In this document: positions 1 to 6,514 of the stretch, piece by piece
Position numbering within the stretch: position 1 is the stretch's first letter
Layout: each line of letters begins with the position of its first letter
DNA from: JAWLCG01 sp041687295
GTDB lineage: Bacteria; Planctomycetota; Phycisphaerae; SM23-33; FEN-1343
Assembly: GCA_041687295.1 (NCBI GenBank)
Contig: JAWLCG010000177.1
Coordinates: 1-9,993, forward strand
Direction of reading: 5' to 3'
DNA: 9,993 bases
Program-made: the position numbers and the translations under genes
Notes under the pieces: model-generated
Database searches by the model: none
What the model was told of the DNA's origin: nothing
What the model saw: the letters and a program-made list of their open reading frames with translations, nothing else

Positions 1-10
1 GGGCGCACCA

Positions 11-61
11 GCCAAGGAGGGCTAAGACCATTGTAGGCCAAGGAAGGCCCAAAAGCATTAG
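11..61. repeat. Imperfect tandem repeat, about 25-26 bp, two units
   Basis: Two adjacent units, 11-36 and 37-61, share the start GCCAAGGA, a GGC a few bases later and a CATT...AG end. The core CAAGG recurs at 64-68 and 83-87. The array lies just downstream of the broken transposase and may be the non-coding flank into which the insertion sequence or its remnant fell. I see no gene in 1-62. It could also be chance similarity in a short stretch. Confidence 0.3.
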
Positions 62-62
62 A

Positions 63-353
63 TCAAGGCATCCAACGCCGTGCAAGGCCGAATATTCTTA
101 AAACCCCGGCCCTGCCGCTGGGGAAGCTACGTCCTAACGACGACGACAAACGACGGCAGTGCCATTCGGGACTGTCCCGGGTTTTGCCGGGCAGGTCCCG
201 CCAGCCGGCCCCGGTGGAGAGGATCCACAATATGCCGTTGAGCATCTTGCGTCGGTCGGCGGGCCTGCGTCCCTTGCGCTTGGGCGGCGGCAGCAGCGGC
301 TCGATCCGGGCCCACCGCTCGTCGGTCAGGTCGAACCGCCCATATGTTGTCAT
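63..353 (-). pseudogene. 5' remnant of an IS5-family (DDE) transposase
   Basis: The first ~58 residues read like the N-terminus of IS5-family transposases: a YGRFDLTDERWARIEPLLPP opening, a PADRRKMLNGILWIL helix and the GxGWRDLP motif. Full-length family members have roughly 250-300 residues and continue with a W-x-TVYxRFRRW segment and the DDE catalytic core. Here the recognisable part ends near position 180; the following residues (RDSPEWHCRR...) do not resemble the family, and the frame stops at 63 after 96 residues. None of the catalytic acidic residues is present, so no active enzyme can be made. The start at 353 is firm because an almost ideal Shine-Dalgarno precedes it. Family assignment is confident; whether the break is a deletion, an insertion or recombination cannot be told from this window. 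Confidence 0.75.
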
Positions 354-356
354 AGG

Positions 357-365
357 TCACCTCCT
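357..365 (-). promoter_or_regulatory. Near-perfect Shine-Dalgarno of the transposase remnant
   Basis: On the minus strand AGGAGGTGA ends 3 nt before the ATG at 353, with the GGAGG core 6 nt away. It fixes the transposase start and shows that the 5' end of the element is undamaged. Confidence 0.7.
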
Positions 366-494
366 GAGGCCGATGCGAACGCGGCCTCAAGAGGTTTTAT
401 CGTTGGACCCCGCCCAGCGGATCGAGGTCATTTAGAGACACAGCCTAGAGCTCAGGAACTGGGTTCGGTATGGTGTCCCCCGAACTCTGACCCC

Positions 495-527
495 GGTGGG
501 CCCGGATTGCGTGCCGAGGTGGGCCCG
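495..527. repeat. Paired 10-bp direct repeat with palindromic core
   Basis: GGTGGGCCCG occurs at 495-504 and again at 518-527, a centre spacing of 23 bp, about 82-114 bp upstream of the ATG at 609. Each copy contains the palindrome GGGCCC. Such a pair could be an operator for the glycosidase gene, but in GC-rich DNA chance repeats of this size are possible. The rest of 446-608 shows no clear promoter or gene. Confidence 0.25.
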
Positions 528-608
528 CTTTACTCGCCGATTACCATCCCGGGGCCGGTTCCTTTGAGAACGGCGACACCCTTGATTGCCAGAAGTGGAG
601 ATTTGACC

Positions 609-3290
609 ATGAAGACGGGATCGAGATCCATCCGATGGGGATTCGTGTCCGCGATGTGCGGGTGGCTGTTGGCCGTGCCCATCGCGGTCGCGGCCGGGCA
701 GACCTTCGTGTGGTGGGAGGGCGAGGATTTTGCGGACACCAACGTGCCCAATCCCCGCCACGTTGAGCCCCCGAACATCACCGACGCCGAGCGGGCGATC
801 CTCTCCGGCGGCGCCTGGTTCAGCCCCCGCGGACCCGAGGGGGACGGCCCCTGGTGGGCGACCTACACCGTCGAGGTGCCCGAGTCCAGGACCTACGACT
901 TCTACGTCCGCAAGTTCTGGCGGCACGGGCCGTTCCGCTGGCGCTTCGGCGATAGGGACTGGCAGGTGTGCGGGCGCGGCGCGGCGCTGCTGGACGAGAC
1001 GTTCATGCGGCTGCACTGGGGTGCCAACTGGGTCTACCTGGGCCGGGTGGAACTGGAGGCGGGCCCGCACACGCTGACGGTGGAGATGCTTGAGCCCGAT
1101 GGCGGCATGGGCTGCCTGGACGCGTTTGTGCTGATCGACGGGCCGTTCCTGCCGCGTGGCCATCTCCGGCCCGACCAGACGACCGGGCTGAGCGAGGAGG
1201 GGTGGTTCGCCTGGGAACCCCCGGCCGATCCGTTGAGCGACGAGAGCCCCATCGACCTGCGGTACCTCAACGAGGCCCAGGCCGGCCAGAGCGGTTTCGT
1301 GCGCCGCCAGGGCAGCGGCTTCGTGCTGGGCGATGGCACGCCGGTGCGGTTCATGCGAGTGAATGTAGCGAACGACCTGCCGCAAGAGCTGCTCGCAGCC
1401 AATGCCCGTCGGCTGGCCAAGTACGGCGTGAACCTCTCACGGACCGTCTTTGGCGGCGAATGGGGCATGCGTTTGATGACGGACGATCCCGAGCAGTTCG
1501 CCCGCGTGCGCGACCGGCTGCACGCCGCCATCGCGGCCAGCCGCGATGCGGGCATCTACAGTTGGGTGCGCCTGTACTGGGGCACGGGCGACACGCGGGT
1601 CTATTTCGACCCGGCCTGGCGCGAGCAGTACCTGGCGTTTGTCGATGCCTTCCTCAACGCCCCGAATCCCTATACGGGCCTGCCGATCGGCCAGGACCCG
1701 GCCGTTGCGTTCGTCACGATCCAGAACGAGAACAACCTGCTGTTTCACACCTTCGAACCCCGGCGGTGGGACGAGACGGCGCGGGCGATGGTCGAGGCCC
1801 GCTTCGGCGAATGGCTCCTGGAGCGGTACGGTTCATTCGACGCCGTCTGGCAGGCGTGGGGGCCCGACCGGTATCCTGACACCCTTGGCGCCTACCAGGA
1901 ATTCGGCCCCGACGACTGGGAGGCCGGCAGGGTGCGGTTGTATGGGGTCAACTTCCTGACCGGGGCGACTTGGGCGCCCAGTCAGCGCAATCACCAACGC
2001 GCGAGCGACCAGTTGCGGTTCATGGTCGAGTCGCAGAAGGCCGCCCACGCCGAGATCGTACAGGCCTTCCGCGAGGAGCTGGGCATCCGCAACCTGATCG
2101 TCTGCGGCAACTGGCACACGGCCGATACCCGCATCCTGGGCCCCTTCGAGGACTACAGCTACCTGCCCGGCGACACGATCGCCCGCAACTCCTATTTCGA
2201 CGTGGCGTACGACCCGCGGCCGGAGCGGTTCTTTGCGGTCGACATCGGCGACACCTACGCCTCGCGCTCGAGCCTGCTGCCGCCGGAGGCCCCGCTGTCG
2301 TTCATGGTCGCCCACATGGGCGACATGCCGTACATGACCGACGAGAACAGTTGGAACCGCCCCAACCGGTTCCGGGCCGAGGCGCCGTTCCTGGTGGCCG
2401 CCTATGGATCGCTGCTGGACATCGACGCCTGGGGGTTCGAGAACCGCAGGCCGTTCTGGAACACCTCCATGCTCGTCTGGGAAGTCAACAGCCCGTCCAA
2501 GCTGGGCCAGTTCCCCGCGGCCGTGCTGGCGTATCGCCGGGGCGACGTCGCCCAGGCGGACACGGCGGTGACGGAGGTGCTGTCGCTGGAGGATCTCTAC
2601 GCATTCAAGGGTTGTCAGCTATACGGCCAGCGGGGCCATGACGGGCTGTGGGCGCACGAGGGCGACGCGGCCGACGGCCAGTCCTCCCCGGGGGCCGACC
2701 CGCTGGCGTTCTTCGTCGGGCCGGTGCGGCGCGTGCTGACCGAGGAAGGCTCCTCGCGGCTGGAGGGTGTTGACCTTGCCCGCTACATCGATCGCCAGGC
2801 CCAGCGCGTCACCAGCCTGACCGGCGAGGTGGCCTGGGACTACGGGCACGGTGTGGTGACCATCGACTCACCGCGCGCCCAGGGGGCCGGTGGCTTCCTG
2901 GCGGAGATGGGGCGCATCGAACTGGCGGACATCGCAATCGAGAGCGACAACGAGTACGGGACGATCCTGGCGGTGTCGCTGGACGGCGAGCCGCTGGCCC
3001 GCTCCAGGCGCATCCTCATCCAGGCCGGAACGGAGGACAAGACCCACGGCTTCCGCACCGAGCCCCAAGGCACCGGGTTTGAGCGGATCGTCGCCTTGGG
3101 CGGCCACCCGCTCATCGTCCGCGAGGTCGACGCCATCGTCGAGTTAAAAGCAGATTCACCGATCACCGCCACTGTCCTGGACCACAACGGCTATCGCACC
3201 AGCCGACGAGCCGACGCAACCGAGGCCGATGGTGGCATCTTGAGGATCACCCTGCCAAGCGACTCGCTATACGTCCTGCTGGAGAGGTAG
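609..3290 (+). CDS. Secreted clan GH-A glycoside hydrolase-like protein with N-terminal carbohydrate-binding-like domain (893 aa)
   Basis: Residues 1-29 form a signal peptide (basic start, hydrophobic LLAVPIAVAA, Ala-rich cleavage region), so the protein is exported. Residues ~31-180 are a Trp-rich beta-sandwich (WWEGEDF..., YDFYVRKFWR, GPHTLTVEM) like carbohydrate-binding modules. Residues ~245-615 look like a (beta/alpha)8 barrel of the GH5/GH42 type. E374 in VTIQNENN sits where the acid/base catalyst of clan GH-A enzymes lies, and E579 in YMTDENSWNRPNRFRAE fits the nucleophile strand. The remainder to 893 is beta-rich, ending LYVLLER. The start at 609 is chosen because a GGAG lies 8 nt upstream and the signal peptide begins there; the frame stays open upstream to 159, but that part is antisense to the transposase and does not look like protein. 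The substrate cannot be told; endo-glycanase or beta-galactosidase-type action on polysaccharide is inference. A strong hairpin follows the stop. Confidence 0.8.
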   Translation: MKTGSRSIRWGFVSAMCGWLLAVPIAVAAGQTFVWWEGEDFADTNVPNPRHVEPPNITDAERAILSGGAWFSPRGPEGDGPWWATYTVEVPESRTYDFYVRKFWRHGPFRWRFGDRDWQVCGRGAALLDETFMRLHWGANWVYLGRVELEAGPHTLTVEMLEPDGGMGCLDAFVLIDGPFLPRGHLRPDQTTGLSEEGWFAWEPPADPLSDESPIDLRYLNEAQAGQSGFVRRQGSGFVLGDGTPVRFMRVNVANDLPQELLAANARRLAKYGVNLSRTVFGGEWGMRLMTDDPEQFARVRDRLHAAIAASRDAGIYSWVRLYWGTGDTRVYFDPAWREQYLAFVDAFLNAPNPYTGLPIGQDPAVAFVTIQNENNLLFHTFEPRRWDETARAMVEARFGEWLLERYGSFDAVWQAWGPDRYPDTLGAYQEFGPDDWEAGRVRLYGVNFLTGATWAPSQRNHQRASDQLRFMVESQKAAHAEIVQAFREELGIRNLIVCGNWHTADTRILGPFEDYSYLPGDTIARNSYFDVAYDPRPERFFAVDIGDTYASRSSLLPPEAPLSFMVAHMGDMPYMTDENSWNRPNRFRAEAPFLVAAYGSLLDIDAWGFENRRPFWNTSMLVWEVNSPSKLGQFPAAVLAYRRGDVAQADTAVTEVLSLEDLYAFKGCQLYGQRGHDGLWAHEGDAADGQSSPGADPLAFFVGPVRRVLTEEGSSRLEGVDLARYIDRQAQRVTSLTGEVAWDYGHGVVTIDSPRAQGAGGFLAEMGRIELADIAIESDNEYGTILAVSLDGEPLARSRRILIQAGTEDKTHGFRTEPQGTGFERIVALGGHPLIVREVDAIVELKADSPITATVLDHNGYRTSRRADATEADGGILRITLPSDSLYVLLER

Positions 3291-3339
3291 CCCCCCGACC
3301 GCGCGAGAACGGGCGCGGGGATTTCATCACCGCAGGCTC

Positions 3340-3383
3340 AACAGCACTGGCGCCACAATGGCGGAGGTGGCGTCAGTGCTGTT
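3340..3383 (+). terminator. 17-bp stem hairpin after the secreted glycosidase gene
   Basis: Arms 3340-3356 (AACAGCACTGGCGCCAC) and 3367-3383 pair over all 17 positions with a 10-nt loop. The single non-Watson-Crick pair, G3350 with T3373, is a G-U wobble in plus-strand RNA but a C-A mismatch on the other strand, so the structure favours a plus-strand transcript. It begins 50 nt after the stop at 3290. No T-tract follows, so it may be a Rho-assisted terminator or an mRNA 3'-stabilising hairpin. Confidence 0.55.
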
Positions 3384-3456
3384 CTCGCTCCCCACCATCC
3401 GGTCTGAACGGCGATGCGGGCCCGGGGAACTCATTGTCCACCTCCGCCGGAAAAAC

Positions 3457-3471
3457 TAGGGACGGACCCTA
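3457..3471. repeat. TAGGG-N5-CCCTA motif, copy 1
   Basis: TAGGGACGGACCCTA is a perfect 5-bp inverted repeat around ACGGA. It is preceded by an A-run and followed by ATTTTG, making an AT-rich island 50 bp upstream of the lipoprotein start. A near-identical motif with the same A-rich left and T-rich right flanks lies at 4240-4254. Motifs of this look occur around REP-like elements; the link is inference. Confidence 0.45.
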
Positions 3472-3521
3472 TTTTGTTTCAGGTTTCGCTACCTGGGACA
3501 TTGAACAAGGATTGGACGAAA

Positions 3522-4070
3522 ATGGTCTATGGACCGGGTGGAAGCGACGGTAGGCTGACCGTCTCGTCGGTGACTATGGTTCTGGCACTTGTGTTCTTGT
3601 GTGCGATGGGAGGGTGCCGGCGGAACACGGGGACGATGCGTACCATTGACGATGCCATGGAAGGTGTGTCAGACGTAGCCGTTGTCGTTACGGTCAGCGA
3701 AGGGGGGAACTACCGGTTTGGGGTGAGCGAGTCCCTGCAGGGCAAGACAGGGAAGTCCGAGGAGGAGTGCGGTAGGGTATCCGGCGAGCACGACTCTGTG
3801 TACCTGTACGTCAAGCGACCCAAAGGGCCCTACGTTGTAAAACTCGTTGGCCGTGAAAGGGGAGGGCAGGTACTTGAGCTGGTAATAGTGTCGGAGATCG
3901 AGGCCCAACTGCAGTTTGCGGGCAGCACGCCGGTGACTCTATGGCAGAATGGGCAGATCGTTCAGAAAGGCCATGTGAAGGTGCATCCGCTACCTGAGGG
4001 CGGGTCGAAGTGGAAACTGGTCTATCCTGAAGGCGTAGAACTTGAGTGGCTCATGGATGTTCCGGAGTGA
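3522..4070 (+). CDS. Putative small lipoprotein of unknown function (182 aa)
   Basis: I do not recognise a family. The N-terminus has a hydrophobic stretch VTMVLALVFL followed by AMGGC, an acceptable lipobox with Cys32 as the lipidation site, so the mature protein would be about 150 residues anchored to a membrane. The mature part is predicted beta-rich with alternating hydrophobic residues (VAVVVTV, SVYLYVK, YVVKLVG, VLELVIVSEIEAQLQF) and no obvious catalytic motif; this suggests a small beta-sandwich or barrel. The ATG at 3522 is chosen because an AAGGA lies 10 nt upstream and it gives an n-region before the hydrophobic segment; starting at Met19 would leave too short a signal. An in-frame ATG at 3414 is possible but lacks support. 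Base and codon use are visibly less GC-rich than the flanking genes, with many T and A third positions, which fits recent acquisition. Confidence 0.6.
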   Translation: MVYGPGGSDGRLTVSSVTMVLALVFLCAMGGCRRNTGTMRTIDDAMEGVSDVAVVVTVSEGGNYRFGVSESLQGKTGKSEEECGRVSGEHDSVYLYVKRPKGPYVVKLVGRERGGQVLELVIVSEIEAQLQFAGSTPVTLWQNGQIVQKGHVKVHPLPEGGSKWKLVYPEGVELEWLMDVPE

Positions 4071-4088
4071 ACCATGCGAGTTGGGATA

Positions 4089-4227
4089 CTAGACCGTCTT
4101 TGCTCGCGGACCTGCGGGCGCGTGGTGCCGGGTCAGGCACGGCCCGGCCCGATGCCCACGGATGGCAATCCGTGGGCTTGGGCAGAACCTTTGCTCAACC
4201 CGCAGGCGCAAGCGCAAAACGGTCTAG
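4089..4227 (+). repeat. 139-bp multi-hairpin element with terminal inverted repeats
   Basis: The ends CTAGACCGT (4089-4097) and ACGGTCTAG (4219-4227) are perfect inverted repeats. Inside them pair TTTGC 4099-4103 with GCAAA 4214-4218, GCG 4106-4108 with CGC 4207-4209, and CCTGCGGG 4111-4118 with CCCGCAGG 4199-4206, giving about 25 bp of bulged stem. The head carries three hairpins: 4125-4140, 4154-4177 (10-bp perfect stem) and 4178-4198, the last with a G-U pair that works only in plus-strand RNA. It begins 18 bp after the lipoprotein stop. It could be a MITE/REP-type nonautonomous element or a structured RNA; the sequence alone does not decide. Confidence 0.6.
4154..4177. repeat. Dispersed hairpin, copy 1 (GCCCACGGAT stem)
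   Basis: GCCCACGGAT and ATCCGTGGGC form a perfect 10-bp stem around a GGCA loop. A second copy in inverted orientation lies at 8190-8212, and both share the downstream CTTGG. Repetition in two spacers marks it as a dispersed intergenic repeat rather than a gene-specific terminator. Confidence 0.65.
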
Positions 4228-4239
4228 CACTCGGCAAAT

Positions 4240-4254
4240 TAGGGACATACCCTA
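4240..4254. repeat. TAGGG-N5-CCCTA motif, copy 2
   Basis: TAGGGACATACCCTA has the same 5-bp arms as the copy at 3457-3471 with an ACATA centre. It follows an AAAT run and precedes an AT-rich tract (4255-4271), unusual in this window. The two copies bracket the lipoprotein gene and, here, the multi-hairpin element. Confidence 0.45.
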
Positions 4255-4300
4255 TCTTCACTATTTTTTGTCCCGCGGTCAGGCTCGACGGCAGGGTTGC

Positions 4301-4321
4301 GCGAGCAAGCGAGTTGCTCGC
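4301..4321. repeat. 8-bp hairpin in the GH2 upstream region
   Basis: GCGAGCAA (4301-4308) pairs with TTGCTCGC (4314-4321) around GCGAG. Just after it CCTACGGC occurs twice (4322 and 4358). The stretch 4255-4480 contains open frames but none with convincing protein character or a ribosome site; I read it as repeat-rich spacer and GH2 leader. Confidence 0.4.
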
Positions 4322-4431
4322 CCTACGGCTGCCGGGCCTCGCTGGTGCTCGACCCGGCCTACGGCGTTCGAGCCGGCCTGCGGGCTATCCTCTTGCCGAG
4401 TGAGGCGGTTGGCGGTACCGTCATGGTGACA

Positions 4432-4448
4432 GGCCCCGCGGAGGGGCC
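4432..4448 (+). promoter_or_regulatory. Leader hairpin before the GH2 gene
   Basis: GGCCCC (4432-4437) and GGGGCC (4443-4448) pair around GCGGA, 32 nt upstream of the start codon and just ahead of the ribosome site GAGGAG at 4471-4476. It could tune translation or mRNA stability; no ligand-binding architecture is visible. Confidence 0.3.
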
Positions 4449-4480
4449 ATCCCGACAGCCGCAACGCAAAGAGGAGCCCG

Positions 4481-6307
4481 ATGAGCATTCCCCGCCCCGA
4501 ATATCCGCGTCCGCAGATGGTCCGCCCCGACTGGCTGTGCCTCAACGGCCAGTGGCAGTTCGAGATCGACGCCAGCGACAGCGGCTTGGCCCGCGGCCTG
4601 CGGGAGCGCAAGCTGGCTGGCCAGATCACCGTGCCGTTCTGCCCCGAGTCGTCGCTGTCGGGCGTGGAGCACGTGGACTTTATGGACGCGGTCTGGTACC
4701 GCCTGGAGGCCGTCGTGCCGGCCGAGTGGGGCCAGGGCGGGCCCGAGCGGAAGGTCCTGCTGCACTTCCAGGCCGTCGACCACGACGCGACGGTGTGGGT
4801 CAACGGGCAGGAGGTCGGGCGGCACCGCGGCGGCTTCACGCCGTTCAGCTGCGACCTGGCGGGCCTGGCCCGGCCGGGCGAGAGCGTGGACATCGTCGTG
4901 CGGGCCCGCGACGACCGCCGGCCGGCCCAGCCGAGGGGCAAGCAGTCCGAGGCGTACGGCAACCATGGCTGTCACTACACGCGGACGACGGGCATCTGGC
5001 AGAGCGTGTGGCTCGAGCCGGTGCCGCACGCGCACCTGCTTCGGCCACGGATCACGCCGGACGTCGCCGGTGGGCGGTTCTGCCTGGTCCAGCCCATCGC
5101 GGGGCCGCGCTCCGGGCTGACGGTGCGGGCGACGCTGCGCGACGCCCAGGGCATCGTGGCGACCGCCCAGGTGGAGGCCAAGTGCGACTTCGCCCCGCGC
5201 CTGGAGCTGGACATTCCGGCCAACCGCCGCCGGCTGTGGGACGTCGGCGATGCGCACCTGTACGACCTGCGGATCGAGCTGCTCGACGGCGGGGAGACCC
5301 TCGACGCCATCGCCAGCTACGCCGGCCTGCGGGGGGTCGCCCTCGACGGCCAGGCCGTGCTGCTCAACGGGCGGCCCGTGTTCCAGCGGCTCGTGCTGGA
5401 CCAGGGCTACTACCCGGACGGCATCATGACGGCCCCCAGCGACGCGGCCCTGCGGGCGGACATCGAGCTGAGCCAGCAGGCCGGCTTCAACGGGGCGAGG
5501 CTGCACCAGAAGGTCTTCGAGGAGCGGTTCCTCTACCACGCCGACCGGCTGGGCTACCTGTGCTGGGGCGAGTTCCCCGACTGGGGCTACCGCCGCGGGC
5601 CCGCCCAGGAGGACATCACGCCGCCGCCGACCTACATCACCCAGTGGCTCGAAGCCCTGGAGCGCGACTACAACCACCCGTGCATCGTCGGCTGGTGCGG
5701 CCTGAACGAGACGGGCCAGCCCCTGCACGACCACATCGCGATGCTCGACGACGTGACGCGCGGCATGTACCTCGCCGCCAAGGCCCTGGACACTACCCGC
5801 CCGGTGCTCGACGCGAGCGGCTGGTCGCACCGCGTGCTGGAGACCGACATCTACGACAGCCACGACTACGACCAGAACCCCGAGAGCTTCCGCGCCCGCC
5901 ACGATAGGATCAAAGAGGGCCAGCCCCACATCAACGAGCACGGCGGCCCGCGGGGCCAGCGCGTGCCGATGAGCGTTCCGTACCGCGGCCAGCCCTACTT
6001 CGTCAGCGAGTTCGGCGGCACGTGGTGGAACCCCGAGGCGGCGGCCAAGGGCGGCGACAGCTGGGGCTACGGCCAGCGGCCCGCGACGATCGAGGAGGTC
6101 TACGACCGCTTCAAGGGCCTGTGCGACGCCCTGCTGGACAACGAGTGCATGTTCGCCTACTGCTACACGCAGCTGACCGACGTCTTCCAGGAGCAGAACG
6201 GCATCTTCACCTTCGACCGCAAGAGCAAGTTCGACAACGCCCGCCTGCACGCCATCCAGACCCGCCAGGCGGCGATCGAGAAGGAGTGGATAGGACCAGG
6301 TCGATAG
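4481..6307 (+). CDS. Glycoside hydrolase family 2 protein, cytoplasmic (608 aa)
   Basis: Family 2 enzymes (beta-galactosidase, beta-glucuronidase, beta-mannosidase types) remove terminal beta-linked sugars with retention. Residues ~15-182 form the sugar-binding jelly roll, including HFQAVDHDATVWVNG and the classic TRTTGIWQSVWLE at 167-179. Residues ~185-285 fit the Ig-like domain, and ~290-600 the TIM barrel, introduced by VLLNGRPVFQRLVLDQGYYP. E410 in GWCGLNE is the acid/base candidate and E510 in YFVSEFGG the nucleophile, 100 residues apart as expected. The usual RxSHYP-type segment is replaced by GARLHQKVFEERFLYHADRLG (a known-looking variant subgroup). No signal peptide is present, so it should act in the cytoplasm on imported oligosaccharides. 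GAGGAG ends 4 nt before the ATG. It is shorter than E. coli LacZ but close to beta-glucuronidase size. The exact sugar specificity cannot be read from the sequence. Confidence 0.9.
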   Translation: MSIPRPEYPRPQMVRPDWLCLNGQWQFEIDASDSGLARGLRERKLAGQITVPFCPESSLSGVEHVDFMDAVWYRLEAVVPAEWGQGGPERKVLLHFQAVDHDATVWVNGQEVGRHRGGFTPFSCDLAGLARPGESVDIVVRARDDRRPAQPRGKQSEAYGNHGCHYTRTTGIWQSVWLEPVPHAHLLRPRITPDVAGGRFCLVQPIAGPRSGLTVRATLRDAQGIVATAQVEAKCDFAPRLELDIPANRRRLWDVGDAHLYDLRIELLDGGETLDAIASYAGLRGVALDGQAVLLNGRPVFQRLVLDQGYYPDGIMTAPSDAALRADIELSQQAGFNGARLHQKVFEERFLYHADRLGYLCWGEFPDWGYRRGPAQEDITPPPTYITQWLEALERDYNHPCIVGWCGLNETGQPLHDHIAMLDDVTRGMYLAAKALDTTRPVLDASGWSHRVLETDIYDSHDYDQNPESFRARHDRIKEGQPHINEHGGPRGQRVPMSVPYRGQPYFVSEFGGTWWNPEAAAKGGDSWGYGQRPATIEEVYDRFKGLCDALLDNECMFAYCYTQLTDVFQEQNGIFTFDRKSKFDNARLHAIQTRQAAIEKEWIGPGR

Positions 6308-6338
6308 GACTAAGTGCCTGGGACGTAGAGAGGCGCGT

Positions 6339-6392
6339 CCTCGGCGGCCCCCATATAACCCGGGGGTCTTCGGGGGCGCCGGCGGGCCGAGG
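6339..6392. repeat. Two-tier inverted repeat downstream of the GH2 gene
   Basis: CCTCGGC (6339-6345) pairs with GCCGAGG (6386-6392), and inside it GCCCCC (6347-6352) pairs with GGGGGC (6372-6377). It lies 32 nt after the GH2 stop and may help terminate or protect that transcript; no T-tract follows. The reverse complement of 6351-6371 (GAAGACCCCCGGG then TATAT) resembles the repeat at 8351-8380 with its central hairpin deleted, so it may instead be a decayed dispersed repeat. Confidence 0.45.
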
Positions 6393-6427
6393 GGGCGATG
6401 AGCCTCGCATTCCGGCCCGGCCGGGAG

Positions 6428-6514
6428 TGAGGTGCCCTACGAAGAACGGACAGCGGGCGGGAGGGTTGTTATCATGCCTGCCGCAAAGGAGGCCGTTCTT
6501 CGCAGGGCACCTCA
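6428..6514 (-). terminator. 22-bp inverted repeat at the convergent gene junction
   Basis: The arms 6428-6449 and 6493-6514 match at 21 of 22 positions and enclose 43 nt. The odd position (A6439/C6503) becomes a G-U pair in minus-strand RNA but an A-C mismatch in plus-strand RNA, so it folds fully only in the transcript of the minus-strand gene ending here. The outer three bases of the right arm are that gene's TGA stop. No T-tract is present. It may be a terminator or 3'-end stabiliser; the alternative is an 87-bp MITE-like insertion that donated the stop codon. Confidence 0.5.

Larger units (their letters stand above)
63..445 (-). mobile_element. Truncated IS5-family insertion sequence, 5' end only
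   Basis: The transposase leader upstream of the start runs to about 445. There the minus strand reads GGCTGTGTCTCTAAATGAC, which resembles a terminal inverted repeat in placement and style, and a TAG that could be a TNA-type target follows outside it. The matching opposite end (GGCTGTG... on the plus strand) is absent from 1-62, so the other end is missing or outside the window. The terminus is inference; only the transposase fragment is certain. Confidence 0.35.

Noticed and set aside
159..608. In-frame extension of the glycosidase ORF to an upstream ATG at 159
   Set aside because: It is antisense to the transposase remnant, lacks protein character, and the signal peptide and ribosome site both place the start at 609.
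432..1385. Long minus-strand open frame opposite the glycosidase N-terminus
   Set aside because: It is a shadow of a GC-rich gene: low-complexity composition rich in Arg, His, Gly and Pro, and no recognisable domain.
4089..4227. tRNA or known riboswitch
   Set aside because: The three-hairpin head recalls a cloverleaf, but no T-loop, anticodon arm or CCA-type acceptor is present and no known aptamer core is recognisable.
4074..4403. Small plus-strand frame after the lipoprotein gene
   Set aside because: It runs straight through the multi-hairpin element and repeat-rich spacer; no ribosome site or protein-like pattern.
4421..6250. 609-residue minus-strand open frame opposite the GH2 gene
   Set aside because: The plus strand encodes a clear GH2 protein with both catalytic glutamates; the opposite frame is repetitive Val/Ala/Arg-rich and arises from strong GC3 bias.
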